In this document: piece by piece, positions 51,308 to 60,210 of the stretch
Layout: each line of letters starts with the position of its first letter
Numbering within the stretch: the stretch's first letter is position 1
From: Candidatus Poribacteria bacterium
GTDB taxonomy: Bacteria > Poribacteria > WGA-4E > WGA-3G
Reading direction: 5' to 3'
Assembly: GCA_022821495.1 (NCBI GenBank)
Contig: JAJEDN010000021.1
Coordinates: forward strand, 81,260-145,259
DNA length: 64,000 bases
Notes under the pieces: model-generated
What the model was told of the DNA's origin: nothing
The model's input: the letters and a program-made list of their open reading frames with translations, nothing else
Database searches by the model: none
Position numbers and translations under genes: made by a program

Positions 51308-53764
51308 TTGACAATTGAATGGCACTTTCGATTGGTCTGGGGGGTTATCGCCATTTTTTTCTTGGTGCGACTTCCATGCGATCTAAAGGCTGAAACTCAA
51401 GAAGAATCCGCTCACAGAACGGCGACTGCCATCCGAATCAAAGATACACCACCCCAATTAGATGGCGTTTTAGATGACGACATCTGGCAGACCGCGCCCC
51501 TCCATGAAGGCTTCCGTCAACGCGACCCCGATGAAGCAGAACCCGCCTCCCAACGCACTACATTCCAGATCGCCTATGATGATGAGGCAATCTATTTTGG
51601 GGTCATGTGCTATGACAGTGAACCCGATAAAATCGTTGCCCGTCTTGTCAGACGTGACGAATACGTTGACTCGGATAAAATCCAGATCATCCTTGATCCA
51701 CATTACAATCGACAGCGAGCCTTCTCGTTTACTATTTATCCTTCCGGGTCTGTGATAGATGGCATCGTTGGTGGTGGCGGGCCGGACGGTTGGAACAACG
51801 CATGGGATGGCGTGTGGGAAGCAAAGACCCGTATCCACCAAAATGGGTGGTCAGTAGAGTGTAAAATCCCATTTTATATGTTCCGTTTCTCGCCGAAGGA
51901 TAAATATACGTGGGGACTACAGGTAGAACGGGAAATTAGCCGTAGAAAAGAGCGTGCACACTGGCGTTTGATTAAGAAGGGTGAACCGGGGTGGCTATCG
52001 CATTTCGGGGACCTGATAGGGATTGAGAACATTCATCCATCGCGCCATTTGGAATTGATACCCTACGCGATGGGCAGGACGACTCTGAATAGTGAGGCGG
52101 ATTTGTGGGGCAATGTTGGCGGTGATGTCCAGTATGGGATTACTACCGGGACGACGCTTAATGCAACAGTCAATCCTGATTTTGGACAAGTGGAGGCGGA
52201 CCCTGCCACTTTAAATCTCTCTGCCTATGAAGAATTTTTTGAGGAACGCAGACCCTTTTTCGTCAAAGGGGCGTCTGTTTTTAACTTCGGAGCGGGAAAA
52301 AGCCAATTCTTTTACTCACGTCGCATCGGGCGACAACCCGGACATTTTGAGGTACCAGAGGGGACCACGGAACTGAGTCGTCCGGAAGCGACAACAATTC
52401 TCGGTGCTGCCAAAATCGTTGGCAGAACCAACAGCAATACCTCCTTCGGTATCATGGAGGCTGTCACGGCACCGGAGTATGCACAGATCAAGGAAAAAGG
52501 GAAGCACCAAGATTATTTGATTGAACCCTTAACAAACTACTTTGTGGGGCGAGTGACACAAGATGTCTTGGAAGGGAATTCTCGCGTCGGACTGATAACG
52601 ACTGCGGTCAATCGACAGACTTCCAACGCCGCTTATGTCGGTGGGCTTGACTGGGACTTGAAACTTGCGAAAGAGCGGTACCAAATAAGCGGGATGCTCG
52701 CTGCAAGCCAAGCCGGTGAGTTGGAGGCACGCAAATCGGGGTATCTGGCAAATATTGAATTTGAAAAACAGGGCGGCTGGTGGCGGCTTGATACCAGTTT
52801 TAATGTGCTTTCCCCAGACTTTGAAATAAATGACATAGGCTATGTTCAACGCGGCGATATGACGCGGTGGTTCTATGATCTTCTCTTCAAGAAAGAGCAG
52901 CCGTTTAGCATTTTCCGGGAAGTTACTTTGGGGTTTTACGGTTGGCGTGAATGGAATTATGATGGCGTTAGCATCGGACGCTACTCCGAAATATGGACCT
53001 ATGGCAAATTGAAGAACTATTGGGAGTATGATTTGTGGGTTGGTCGGAATTTGGAGTCGTTCCGGGATGAGGATGTCCGACGCGGTGGAACGCTGATTAA
53101 GAATCCAGCGGGTTGGTGGATTTTTACCCAACTTAGGACTGACAGTCGTAAAATGGTGCAGCTTGAACTGAATCCGATCTTTGCATGGGATGACGATACC
53201 AAGAGTTCTGAAAAAGAGGTGAGTCTTCGCCTGAACATTCGTCCTCTGTCGAACGTTGAATTAAGCATTGGACCGATGTATCGCTACCGAATTTACGATG
53301 CGCAGTGGGTCGAGTTAGCTGAAGAGGACATCAACGAACGCATCGAAAAGCACTACGTCTATGGGGAATTAACAGCGCAAACACTTGACTTTACGACGCG
53401 CGCGAACATCAGTTTTACACCAACACTGAGCCTTCAGTTCTACGTCCAACCCTTCATTACCATCGGCGACTTTTCCAATTTCAAGGAATTGGTTGAACCG
53501 AAGTCTTATGAGTTCAAACCGTATCCGTTGAAACGAAATCCTGATTTCCACATGCGTTCACTGAGAGGCAATACGGTGCTTCGTTGGGAGTTCCAGCCGG
53601 GCAGCACCCTGTTTTTAGTGTGGTCCCAATCACGCGCAATCCAGTTAGAGGAAGTGGGTGCAGAGGAACTTGAGTTTCGTCCGTTCCACCGGTTGGGCAG
53701 CAGCTTCACCGATGAAGGAAAGAATATCTTCCTGATTAAGTGTCGGTATTGGTTTGGTGTATAA
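51308..53764 (+). CDS. Exported CBM9-like/DUF5916 outer-membrane barrel protein
   Basis: 818 residues if begun at TTG 51308 (GAGAGG upstream, signal peptide EWHFRLVWGVIAIFFLV at once); TTG 51269 is an alternative. Residues about 45-230 form the carbohydrate-binding family 9-like domain (PPQLDGVLDDDIWQTAP, FQIAYDDEAIYFGVMCYD, WSVECKIPFYMFRF). The rest is DUF5916, with VNPDFGQVEADPATLNLSAYE, ERRPFFVKGASVFNF and many alternating beta strands to the end (KCRYWFGV), consistent with an outer-membrane barrel ending in an aromatic-rich strand. Role unknown; such proteins usually sit near TonB systems. Confidence 0.88.
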   Translation: MTIEWHFRLVWGVIAIFFLVRLPCDLKAETQEESAHRTATAIRIKDTPPQLDGVLDDDIWQTAPLHEGFRQRDPDEAEPASQRTTFQIAYDDEAIYFGVMCYDSEPDKIVARLVRRDEYVDSDKIQIILDPHYNRQRAFSFTIYPSGSVIDGIVGGGGPDGWNNAWDGVWEAKTRIHQNGWSVECKIPFYMFRFSPKDKYTWGLQVEREISRRKERAHWRLIKKGEPGWLSHFGDLIGIENIHPSRHLELIPYAMGRTTLNSEADLWGNVGGDVQYGITTGTTLNATVNPDFGQVEADPATLNLSAYEEFFEERRPFFVKGASVFNFGAGKSQFFYSRRIGRQPGHFEVPEGTTELSRPEATTILGAAKIVGRTNSNTSFGIMEAVTAPEYAQIKEKGKHQDYLIEPLTNYFVGRVTQDVLEGNSRVGLITTAVNRQTSNAAYVGGLDWDLKLAKERYQISGMLAASQAGELEARKSGYLANIEFEKQGGWWRLDTSFNVLSPDFEINDIGYVQRGDMTRWFYDLLFKKEQPFSIFREVTLGFYGWREWNYDGVSIGRYSEIWTYGKLKNYWEYDLWVGRNLESFRDEDVRRGGTLIKNPAGWWIFTQLRTDSRKMVQLELNPIFAWDDDTKSSEKEVSLRLNIRPLSNVELSIGPMYRYRIYDAQWVELAEEDINERIEKHYVYGELTAQTLDFTTRANISFTPTLSLQFYVQPFITIGDFSNFKELVEPKSYEFKPYPLKRNPDFHMRSLRGNTVLRWEFQPGSTLFLVWSQSRAIQLEEVGAEELEFRPFHRLGSSFTDEGKNIFLIKCRYWFGV

Positions 53765-53919
53765 ACCTTTCGGATTCGGCTTTTGAACAAAGTTGTCCAA
53801 GAATTGGACAGCAAGACTTCACTTTGTGAAGCGGAATTATCGGGAAACTTTCTTTTCCAAGTGATTTCACATTTGAGTTAACTTTGGCATGAAAATTGCT
53901 CAGTGAAAATGAATTTCTC

Positions 53920-53948
53920 TTGACAAATAATGCAGAAATTGTTAATAT
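53920..53948 (+). promoter_or_regulatory. Sigma-70 promoter upstream of the inserted element
   Basis: TTGACA (53920-53925), 17 bp, TAATAT (53943-53948). An AGGAGGAG site at 54001-54008 follows, then the insertion element. The original target was probably the DUF4159 gene now starting at 55277. The gap 53765-54222 otherwise holds the left end of the element. Confidence 0.7.
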
Positions 53949-54013
53949 TGCGCGCAAACTTAGATGGAACAGACATTAACGCGCGAGCATGCAACTATAC
54001 AGGAGGAGCGTAT

Positions 54014-54222
54014 TGTCAACTCCCCAAGTCTAAAGACTTGGGCTTGTGCGAACCGCCTGCCAAGCGGTCAATCCAGAAGTTAAACGGTTGACTACAGTAA
54101 CACATCGCAGCACTGGGCGTGGCAGCCCACAGGATGTTTCGGATGCTCCCCAAGTCCAACTCCGCTCCGTGTCTGTGATCTGGATGGGGCAACATATACC
54201 CTGAAAAGGAGAATACAAACTT
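54014..54222 (+). ncRNA. Putative omega RNA of the IsrB element
   Basis: In IscB and IsrB loci the guide-bearing omega RNA is encoded directly upstream of the protein. The 200 bases here are non-coding and fold-rich: the CCCAAGTCT hairpin, GCGAACCGCCTGCC with GGCAGCCCAC, ACCGCCTGCCAAGCGGT (a GC stem) and CCGCTCCG segments. The guide would come from sequence at the element's left flank (about 53990-54015). Assignment is by position and analogy. Confidence 0.55.
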
Positions 54223-55248
54223 ATGTTTGTGCCTGTAAAAACCAAAGACGGACAGCAACTGATGCCTTTGCATGCGGCACGTGCGAGGAAACTTATTAGA
54301 CGTGGCGAAGCAACCCCCTATTGGGATAACGGCATATATTGTATCCGTCTCAACAAAGAACCGTCTGAGAGAAAAACACAAGACATCGCCGTTGGTGTTG
54401 ACCCTGGCAGTAAGAAGGAAGGATTTACGGTCAAGTCTGAAGCACATACTTATTTGAATGTGCAAGCGGACGCTCACAATAAAGTTGGTAAGAAAGTTGA
54501 AAAGCGTCGCGAGTTGCGTAGAGGTAGACGTTCACGGAAGTGTCCGAACCGAAAGAATAGGACGAATCGTCTTTCCAACAAGGCACGCGTCCCTGCTGGC
54601 ACACGTGCGAGGTGGGATTGGAAGCTAAGGGTATTGCAATGGTTGTCTAAACTCTATCCACTCACATACGTCTGTGTAGAGGATATTAAGGCACGCACCA
54701 TAGAACGTGCGAAGAAATGGAATCAGTCGTTTAGTCCTTTAGAAGTCGGCAAACAGTGGTTTTACTCTGAAATACGAAAGCGTTGGAAACTGCTAACACT
54801 CCAAGGGTGGGAGACCCAAGAGATTCGAGAGAAACTCGGTCTCAAGAAGTCATCAAAGAAACTTGCTGAAACCTTTGACGCACACTGCGTAGACGCTTGG
54901 TGTTTGGCGTATCATACAGTCGGTGGCGAAGACATACCTGATAATAGGGATATATTTTGCATATCGCCTATCGGGATAAAGCGGCGTGAACTCCATAGAC
55001 AGAATCCAGAAAAAGGTGGCAAACGCCCCCGATATGGTGGGACAACTTTCAATGGAGACCTGGTAAAGAACACACTGGTAAGGCATATTAGATATGGTCT
55101 TACCCGTATTAGTGGGTTTGGCAAGACCGGTATTTCACTTTATTCTTTAGAGGGAAAACGTCTCTGTCAAAATGCGAAAACACAAGACTTTAAGGTGCTA
55201 ACACGCCTTAACTTCAACTATAGGAGCGGGCATGCCTCCGAAGTATAA
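54223..55248 (+). CDS. isrB: IsrB-like RNA-guided nuclease (RRXRR protein, no HNH)
   Basis: 341 residues with AGGAG before ATG. The N-terminal PLMP-type domain is QQLMPLHAARARKLIRRGEA (11-30). RuvC-I is IAVGVDPGSKKEG with D60. The arginine-rich bridge RRELRRGRRSRKC (95-107) is the RRXRR signature. RuvC-II is YVCVEDIKA with E153, and RuvC-III is FDAHCVDAWCLAY with D224. Only about 70 residues lie between RuvC-II and III and contain no HNH motif, so it is the IsrB form rather than IscB. IsrB proteins nick DNA under guidance of an omega RNA and relate to the ancestor of Cas9. All three acidic residues are kept, so it looks intact. Confidence 0.85.
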   Translation: MFVPVKTKDGQQLMPLHAARARKLIRRGEATPYWDNGIYCIRLNKEPSERKTQDIAVGVDPGSKKEGFTVKSEAHTYLNVQADAHNKVGKKVEKRRELRRGRRSRKCPNRKNRTNRLSNKARVPAGTRARWDWKLRVLQWLSKLYPLTYVCVEDIKARTIERAKKWNQSFSPLEVGKQWFYSEIRKRWKLLTLQGWETQEIREKLGLKKSSKKLAETFDAHCVDAWCLAYHTVGGEDIPDNRDIFCISPIGIKRRELHRQNPEKGGKRPRYGGTTFNGDLVKNTLVRHIRYGLTRISGFGKTGISLYSLEGKRLCQNAKTQDFKVLTRLNFNYRSGHASEV

Positions 55249-55276
55249 ATACTTGGGTTTCCTGCCCGAAGATTAG

Positions 55277-56854
55277 ATGAAATCGCGCCGTACACATCTC
55301 GCATGGATAGTTTCATTTGCCTTACACTTTTGCCTTGCAATCGTTGTAGGGTACTTCGCTATCTCATTGAATCAGCAGAAAATACAAGATGCCATTGATG
55401 TGAGTTTTTTCATTGTTTCACCACCGCAAGCTGAACAAAGAGATCCTATTTCTAAACCGGTCGTTGTAGCAACCCCAGTGCCCGATTTGAAAGTCGTGCA
55501 GCAAACTGAGGTGACACCCCGTCGCACGACGCTTACAAGACAGCCGCAAGCGTCTACGACTGCAGCACCTACTGCACCACTGACAGCAGGTTCACCAGCT
55601 GCACTGAAAACGCAACAAGTTAACGTCTCAAATAGTCCTTCTGTGCTTCAACACACCACAGAAGCGTTGTCAACTGCAGCAGTGCTGCCCACGACATCGG
55701 ATGCGCTGCCTACGGCAGGATTGCGTAGCGGTGGCGTAACAACAGGCAGTGTCGGCACAGGTATCGGTGATAACGTAGGGGCTGGTGCTGGACGCGGTGC
55801 TTTTGGTTCCGGAGCAGGTGTCGTGCAAGGGCGAGGGCAAAATCATGCTGGGTTAGACTCGCTCGTTGAAGGGGCAGGTGTTGCGAATATCAATGCCGCC
55901 TTATCAGATGTAACAGAGAACATGGTTCTGGGTAACGGTGTACCGCAGCTTCCGAAAGGGACGCCAGGTGCTATTATTCAGGGACGCGGCAAAGAGATCC
56001 TTGGGAGGCTCAATCTCGTCCGTCTGGATGACCCGTTACATCCGAACCTCGATTTCTGAGGCAGCGGCATCGGACACCTCCGATTCGGGGCAGGTCTGCC
56101 CTACTTAGTCAAGTCGCTGAATGCAGAAACAGGCATCCAAACCCAAATGGTAGACGCAGTCCAAATTACGGACGCGGCGTTTTTTGAGTCACCGATTATT
56201 TTTATGGAACCGATTGCCAATTCCTCAGGAAAACTTCAGAACGGGTTGTTGAATGGTAAGGCTATCTGGGAAACGAAAGGGAGCCGTCCGTCTTTCGGCT
56301 ATACCGATCGGGAAGCGCAACGGATTCGCGAATATGTCATAAATCGCGGCGGGTTTATCTATATGCCGACGCATGGAAGCACGGAAAAGGCGCTGCAACC
56401 CGCGCTTCGCGTCCTGCGTCAAATTCTTCCTGAATACCAACTTACGATGATCCCGCGTGACCATGAGATCTACAATACTTTCTATGAGTTGAACGGACCG
56501 CTCCGGTTTCCTGTTCGGAAAATGGGGAACACCATTCTCCATCACGGTCCCTACGGTCAGTTGAGAGGTGTTTTCATTGACGACCGACTTGCTGTTCTCG
56601 TGGATACGGAAGCAATGATACACGTGATGGACGGGGCAGTACAGAAACCGTTCTTCGGTCACTATCAAGACCGGAACAAGATTTTAGATGAATTCGCACC
56701 TGCTGCTGCACGCCAACTTGTCAATATTGTTGTCTATGCGGTGACACACGGGAATATCTCGGATTACAGCAACTATATCCCTGAATCAGCATTTGCGGAT
56801 GGCGAAACAGACAGTGTCCCACAAAAGGCACCTGTCGCTGCAGATCAGTTGTAG
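55277..56854 (+). pseudogene. DUF4159 protein with TonB-like N-terminus, interrupted by an in-frame TGA
   Basis: Two frames, 55277-56056 and 56060-56854, are in the same phase and separated only by TGA 56057-56059. Between the TGA and ATG 56147, 29 sense codons (GSGIGHLRFGAGLPYLVKSLN and on) continue the DUF4159 domain. The first part has a membrane helix (residues about 9-30), a Pro/Thr-rich and Gly-rich linker as in TonB-like proteins, then RLNLVRLDDPLHPNLDF. The second has YTDREAQRIREYVINRGGFIYMPTHG and PRDHEIYNTFYEL, the DUF4159 core. The missing residue is likely Trp (TGG to TGA). The IsrB element also separates the gene from its RBS. If read through, the protein would have 525 residues. 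Confidence 0.75.
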
Positions 56855-56932
56855 TGCTGCTATGTTAGAACTCACGCGAATCCGATAGATCTTCCAATGG
56901 CAAGGCTTCTAACCTTGCCTCACTCAAACAAG

Positions 56933-56968
56933 ATAGGTGCGGTTTTCAACCGCACCTATTTGCTTTTA
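56933..56968 (+). terminator. Strong hairpin followed by T-rich tail
   Basis: ATAGGTGCGGTT (56933-56944) pairs fully with AACCGCACCTAT (56948-56959) around TTC, followed by TTGCTTTT. A smaller hairpin GGCAAGG/CCTTGCC lies at 56900-56919. It ends the DUF4159 transcript, and its arms fit the covarying hairpin family. Confidence 0.75.
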
Positions 56969-56989
56969 ATTTCCATAGGACTTACGCAT

Positions 56990-57118
56990 TTCCTCTCAAA
57001 GTCCCCCTGATAAGGGGGATTTAGGGGTTAATATTTTGCGAGTGTTGATGCCGTTCCTCTCAAAGTCCTCCTGATAAGGGGGATTTAGGGGGTTAATATT
57101 TTGCGAGTGTTGATGCCG
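56990..57118. repeat. Tandem duplication of a 64/65-bp unit from a MITE-like element
   Basis: TTCCTCTCAAAGTCC...TGATGCCG occurs at 56990-57053 and again at 57054-57118, differing at one or two positions. A TAGGACTTACGCA terminus stands just before (56976-56988) but no matching right terminus follows. The gap 56855-57387 holds only this, the hairpins and the promoter at 57254. Confidence 0.8.
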
Positions 57119-57253
57119 TTTTGCTGGCAGCTGGATCCGTTTTATTAACTTTCTGATTTCTGCGAACCCCAGTTTCGTGAGGCGCACCGTATCAGAAAAA
57201 ATTTGACAAATTGCGCCAAAACACGCAAGGTAGTAGTAAAACCGCATCTCCAT

Positions 57254-57282
57254 TTGACAAATTACGTTTAGAGATGTATAAT
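57254..57282 (+). promoter_or_regulatory. Consensus sigma-70 promoter for the rhodanese gene
   Basis: TTGACA (57254-57259) and TATAAT (57277-57282), 17 bp apart. The leader of about 100 bases contains a stem GCTTGCAA (57319-57326) with TTGCAAGC (57338-57345) just before the GGGAG RBS. The -35 region word TTTGACAAATT also occurs at 57201. Confidence 0.85.
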
Positions 57283-57387
57283 ATAAGAAAGTACTATTTT
57301 ATTTCTCGATAAGAGGCAGCTTGCAAATTTGATAACGTTGCAAGCCTGAACAAGAACTGAAGAAGAAAAAGGGAGCATAAAACAGAA

Positions 57388-58236
57388 ATGGCTGATTACG
57401 CGAATCCTGATGTTTTGGTAAGTACAGAATGGGTAGCCGCACACGGTGGTGATGCCGGTGTCCGGCTCCTTGAGGTTGATGTTGATACAGAGGCTTATGC
57501 GGAAGGGCATATCGCTGGCGCAGTCGGACTGAATTGGCAAACACAATTGTGCGATCAAATTCGGCGCGACATTCTCACAAGAGATCAATTTGAGGCACTC
57601 TGCAACGACAGCGGTATTGCCAATGATACGACTGTTATCTTCTACGGTGATAATAATAACTGGTTCGCAACGTACGCCTTGTGGCAATTCCGTTACTATG
57701 GCCACGATGAAAGCCTGTTGAAGGTGATGAACGGCGGACGCCAAAAGTGGATTGATGAAGGCAGGGATCTTGTTACGGATGTTCCAAGCTATGACAGCAC
57801 GGGATATCAGGCGAAATTTCCTGATGACAACGTTCGCGCCACAGCGGATACCGTCCGCGGCACACTCGAACAAGGCGTTGTTAACCTCGTGGATGTCCGT
57901 TCACCCGCCGAATTTTCGGGTGAAGTCATTGCACCCCCGGGTATGAGCGAGACCGCGCAACGCGGCGGACATATCCCCGGTGCAGCGAATATCCCGTGGG
58001 CAACCGCTGTTGCTGAAGACGGGACCTTTAAATCCCACGACGAGCTACAAGCGATCTACGGTGGTGCGGGTGTTGATGATAGTAAAGAAACAGTCGCTTA
58101 TTGCCGTATCGGTGAACGTTCATCGCATACGTGGTTTGTGCTGAAGTATCTACTCGGTTACGAGAAAGTCCGCAACTACGATGGCAGTTGGACGGAATGG
58201 GGCAATCTTGTTGGCGCGCCTATCGCACGCGACTAA
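57388..58236 (+). CDS. Two-domain thiosulfate/3-mercaptopyruvate sulfurtransferase (rhodanese)
   Basis: 282 residues. Both rhodanese halves are clear: LVSTEWVAAHGGDAGVRLLEVD with EGHIAGAVGLNW, and VVNLVDVRSPAEFSGE with RGGHIPGAANIPWA. The active Cys is in the second, AYCRIGERSSHTWFVL, and the loop C-R-I-G-E-R favours thiosulfate over mercaptopyruvate. It moves sulfane sulfur to cyanide or other thiophiles. Cytosolic. It has its own promoter and begins the run of pterin genes, though it has no obvious part in that pathway. Confidence 0.93.
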   Translation: MADYANPDVLVSTEWVAAHGGDAGVRLLEVDVDTEAYAEGHIAGAVGLNWQTQLCDQIRRDILTRDQFEALCNDSGIANDTTVIFYGDNNNWFATYALWQFRYYGHDESLLKVMNGGRQKWIDEGRDLVTDVPSYDSTGYQAKFPDDNVRATADTVRGTLEQGVVNLVDVRSPAEFSGEVIAPPGMSETAQRGGHIPGAANIPWATAVAEDGTFKSHDELQAIYGGAGVDDSKETVAYCRIGERSSHTWFVLKYLLGYEKVRNYDGSWTEWGNLVGAPIARD

Positions 58237-58261
58237 AGCAATGGCGGATCGGTAATAAAAT

Positions 58262-58555
58262 ATGCCTAAATTCGTTTCTGCCCATGTTATTGCTTGTATG
58301 ACCCGTCAAGATGTCGCGCGACTGTTGAAGCGATTCAGAGAAGAAGAAAACGCCGACGTTCGTAATACCCAAATCTGGTGTGATACGCTATCCGGCAGAA
58401 TGGTCTGCGAATGGGAAGCACGTGACCGTGTTGTTTTGATCGAGTGGCTGAAGAAGTGTAACGTCCAGATACGCGGCACAGGTGAATGGCTCATGGCGGT
58501 TCAATATGAGTCTGTAGATGATGAACTTGTGACACCTCAGCGGGATACCCTATAA
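58262..58555 (+). CDS. Small protein, possibly DUF4242-like
   Basis: 97 residues. MPKFVSAHVIACMTRQDVARLLKRFREEE and VVLIEWLKKCNVQIRGTGEWLMAVQYES suggest a small ferredoxin-like alpha/beta fold as in DUF4242 or nickel-binding SCO4226-like proteins. The resemblance is weak. It starts 25 bases after the rhodanese stop and is followed by the PTPS fusion 14 bases on, so it belongs to the same operon. Confidence 0.6.
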   Translation: MPKFVSAHVIACMTRQDVARLLKRFREEENADVRNTQIWCDTLSGRMVCEWEARDRVVLIEWLKKCNVQIRGTGEWLMAVQYESVDDELVTPQRDTL

Positions 58556-58569
58556 ATACTCAAGAACCG

Positions 58570-59397
58570 ATGTATTACTTAACCCGGCAGACGGCGTTTG
58601 AAGCATCACATTACAACCGTATTCCTGAATTGAGCGATGCCGAGAATTTCGCGTTGTTCGGTGCCGCCGCGAATCCAAGCAGCCATGGACATAACTATGT
58701 GCTTGAGGTAATGGTCAAAGGGCGTATAGATGCCGATGATGGCATGGTCATCAACTTGGTAACATTAGATGCCTTACTGAAGACAGAGGTACTTGCCAAT
58801 TATGACCATAAGCATTTGAACCGTCAGCATCCCGTCTTCGCCAAAAACCCGCATCTGCAACCGACGTGTGAGAACATGACTATAGAGATTTGGCAACGAC
58901 TTGTGTCTTCTCTATCAGATAAAATGTTGCACAGGGTGCGGCTCTACGAAAGCCCATCGAATTTCGCCGACTATTATGGAGAAGGAGCGATGGTTTACCT
59001 TACCAAGGTGTACGAGTTTAGCGCAGCCCACCGGTTGCACAGCCACGCGCTCAGTGACGAAGAGAACCGAGAAATCTTCGGAAAGTGCAACAATCCGGCA
59101 GGACATGGACATAACTATGTCCTTGAGGTTACCGTGAAGGGTGACGTAGATGAGAGAACTGGGTTGGTTGCCGGTTTGGATTTTCTCGACGAAGTCGTTC
59201 AAAAGCAGGTTTATACACGCTTCGATTACAAGCATCTCAATGTTGATACGCCTGAATTTGAGATGCTTAACCCAACTTCGGAGAATTTCGTCAAAGTACT
59301 ATGGGATGTATTGGAGCCGAATTTGCGTCCAGCAGCTTTACATCGCCTTCGCTTGCGAGAAACGCCGAAAAATCACTTTGATTACTACGGTGAGTAA
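58570..59397 (+). CDS. Fused double 6-pyruvoyltetrahydropterin synthase-like protein
   Basis: 275 residues: two PTPS/QueD domains end to end, about 1-136 and 141-275. Each holds the zinc histidines (H14, H39, H41 and H154, H179, H181 in the FxxxH...HGHNY pattern). The catalytic Cys is C173 in [14 protein letters not shown] of the second domain. In the first the same place reads [14 protein letters not shown], so Cys is replaced by Ala33. The N-terminal domain is therefore likely structural, possibly completing a fixed heterodimer-like active-site interface. It converts dihydroneopterin triphosphate to 6-pyruvoyl- or 6-carboxy-tetrahydropterin. The gene lacks a clear RBS and lies directly before folE. 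Confidence 0.88.
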   Translation: MYYLTRQTAFEASHYNRIPELSDAENFALFGAAANPSSHGHNYVLEVMVKGRIDADDGMVINLVTLDALLKTEVLANYDHKHLNRQHPVFAKNPHLQPTCENMTIEIWQRLVSSLSDKMLHRVRLYESPSNFADYYGEGAMVYLTKVYEFSAAHRLHSHALSDEENREIFGKCNNPAGHGHNYVLEVTVKGDVDERTGLVAGLDFLDEVVQKQVYTRFDYKHLNVDTPEFEMLNPTSENFVKVLWDVLEPNLRPAALHRLRLRETPKNHFDYYGE

Positions 59398-59453
59398 TTT
59401 CTTTTCCAGTAAGCGCGATCAGAAATCAGGCAAGGGAGATACACTTTAACACA

Positions 59454-60032
59454 ATGGACCTTAAACAGGAGCCTCCGAACCTAAAATTAGAGGGCCTTTT
59501 CACCAAAATCCTTGAGAATTTAGGCGAAGATCCGAGTCGTCAAGGCTTGGTAAAAACGCCGCTCCGTGCTGCAAAAGCCATGGAATTTTTGACGAGTGGC
59601 TACCATCAAGATGTTGATGAAATTTTAAATGGTGCCATCTTTGATGAAGATTACGACGAAATGGTAATTGTAAAGGAGATTGAATTTTATAGCCTTTGTG
59701 AGCATCATATTCTTCCGTTTTGGGGTAAATGTCACGTCGGGTATCTCCCTCGGAACCGAATTATCGGTTTAAGTAAAATCCCGCGTATTGTAGATATGTT
59801 TTCCCGGCGGTTGCAAGTTCAAGAACGGCTCACGCGTGAGATTGCTGAAGCACTTGAGACTGCACTTGACCCACGCGGTGTCGCGGTGGTCATGGAGGGA
59901 CAACACCTGTGTATGATGGCACGCGGCGTAGAGAAACAGGCACCGAAAATGGCAACGAATGTCATGCGTGGGGCGTTCCGCGAGGATAGTGCAACACGGG
60001 CAGAGTTTTTGAGGTGCGTTCAAATATCGTAA
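59454..60032 (+). CDS. folE: GTP cyclohydrolase I
   Basis: 192 residues. The zinc ligands C82, H85 ([10 protein letters not shown]) and C153 ([10 protein letters not shown]) are kept, and GRVEKQ-type catalytic loop reads [19 protein letters not shown]. Also typical are [26 protein letters not shown] and [30 protein letters not shown]. It turns GTP into 7,8-dihydroneopterin triphosphate, feeding folate, biopterin or queuosine. Directly upstream is the PTPS fusion, downstream an SDR, so a tetrahydropterin route is likely. Confidence 0.96.
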   Translation: MDLKQEPPNLKLEGLFTKILENLGEDPSRQGLVKTPLRAAKAMEFLTSGYHQDVDEILNGAIFDEDYDEMVIVKEIEFYSLCEHHILPFWGKCHVGYLPRNRIIGLSKIPRIVDMFSRRLQVQERLTREIAEALETALDPRGVAVVMEGQHLCMMARGVEKQAPKMATNVMRGAFREDSATRAEFLRCVQIS

Positions 60033-60041
60033 TACATCTTT

Positions 60042-60180
60042 TTAGGACTTGCGCCCCCGAATTTTCTGCTGGCACCTTAACAAACGGTGAGATTTACGAC
60101 CAGAACAGCAAACAGAGCGGATGCGCGCGAGTCCTAACTTTTTTGTCATTGTAGAATCATGGAAAAATGCGTAAGTCCTA
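60042..60180. repeat. Nested MITE-like termini (TTAGGACTTGCGC ... GCGCGAGTCCTAA ... TGCGTAAGTCCTA)
   Basis: TTAGGACTTGCGC (60042-60054) faces GCGCGAGTCCTAA (60125-60137) with one mismatch, forming a 96-bp element; a further right end TGCGTAAGTCCTA lies at 60168-60180. It separates folE from the SDR gene. Confidence 0.7.
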
Positions 60181-60210
60181 CAGATGTATAGTGGAAATGT
60201 AGAGGTGAGT

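Larger units (their letters stand above)
54014..55270 (+). mobile_element. IsrB-type (IS200/IS605-like, RuvC-only OMEGA) insertion element
   Basis: About 1.26 kb. The left end has a perfect subterminal hairpin, CCCAAGTCT (54023-54031) with AGACTTGGG (54034-54042). The right end has an imperfect hairpin, GGGCA (55228-55232) with TGCCC (55263-55267), enclosing AAGT-ATAAAT-ACTT. No TnpA transposase is present, so it moves only in trans. Precise ends are inferred from the flanks: joining sequence up to about 54014 with that after 55270 restores an RBS 10 bases before ATG 55277. Confidence 0.75.

Noticed and set aside
54014..55270. Interpretation as a TnpB (IS605 OrfB) element
   Set aside because: The N-terminal PLMP-like domain, RRXRR bridge and short RuvC-II to III distance without a zinc ribbon fit IsrB/IscB rather than TnpB.
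56057..56059. TGA read as selenocysteine or recoded Trp
   Set aside because: TGA ends other genes normally here and no SECIS-like hairpin was evident directly downstream; nonsense mutation or sequencing error is simpler.
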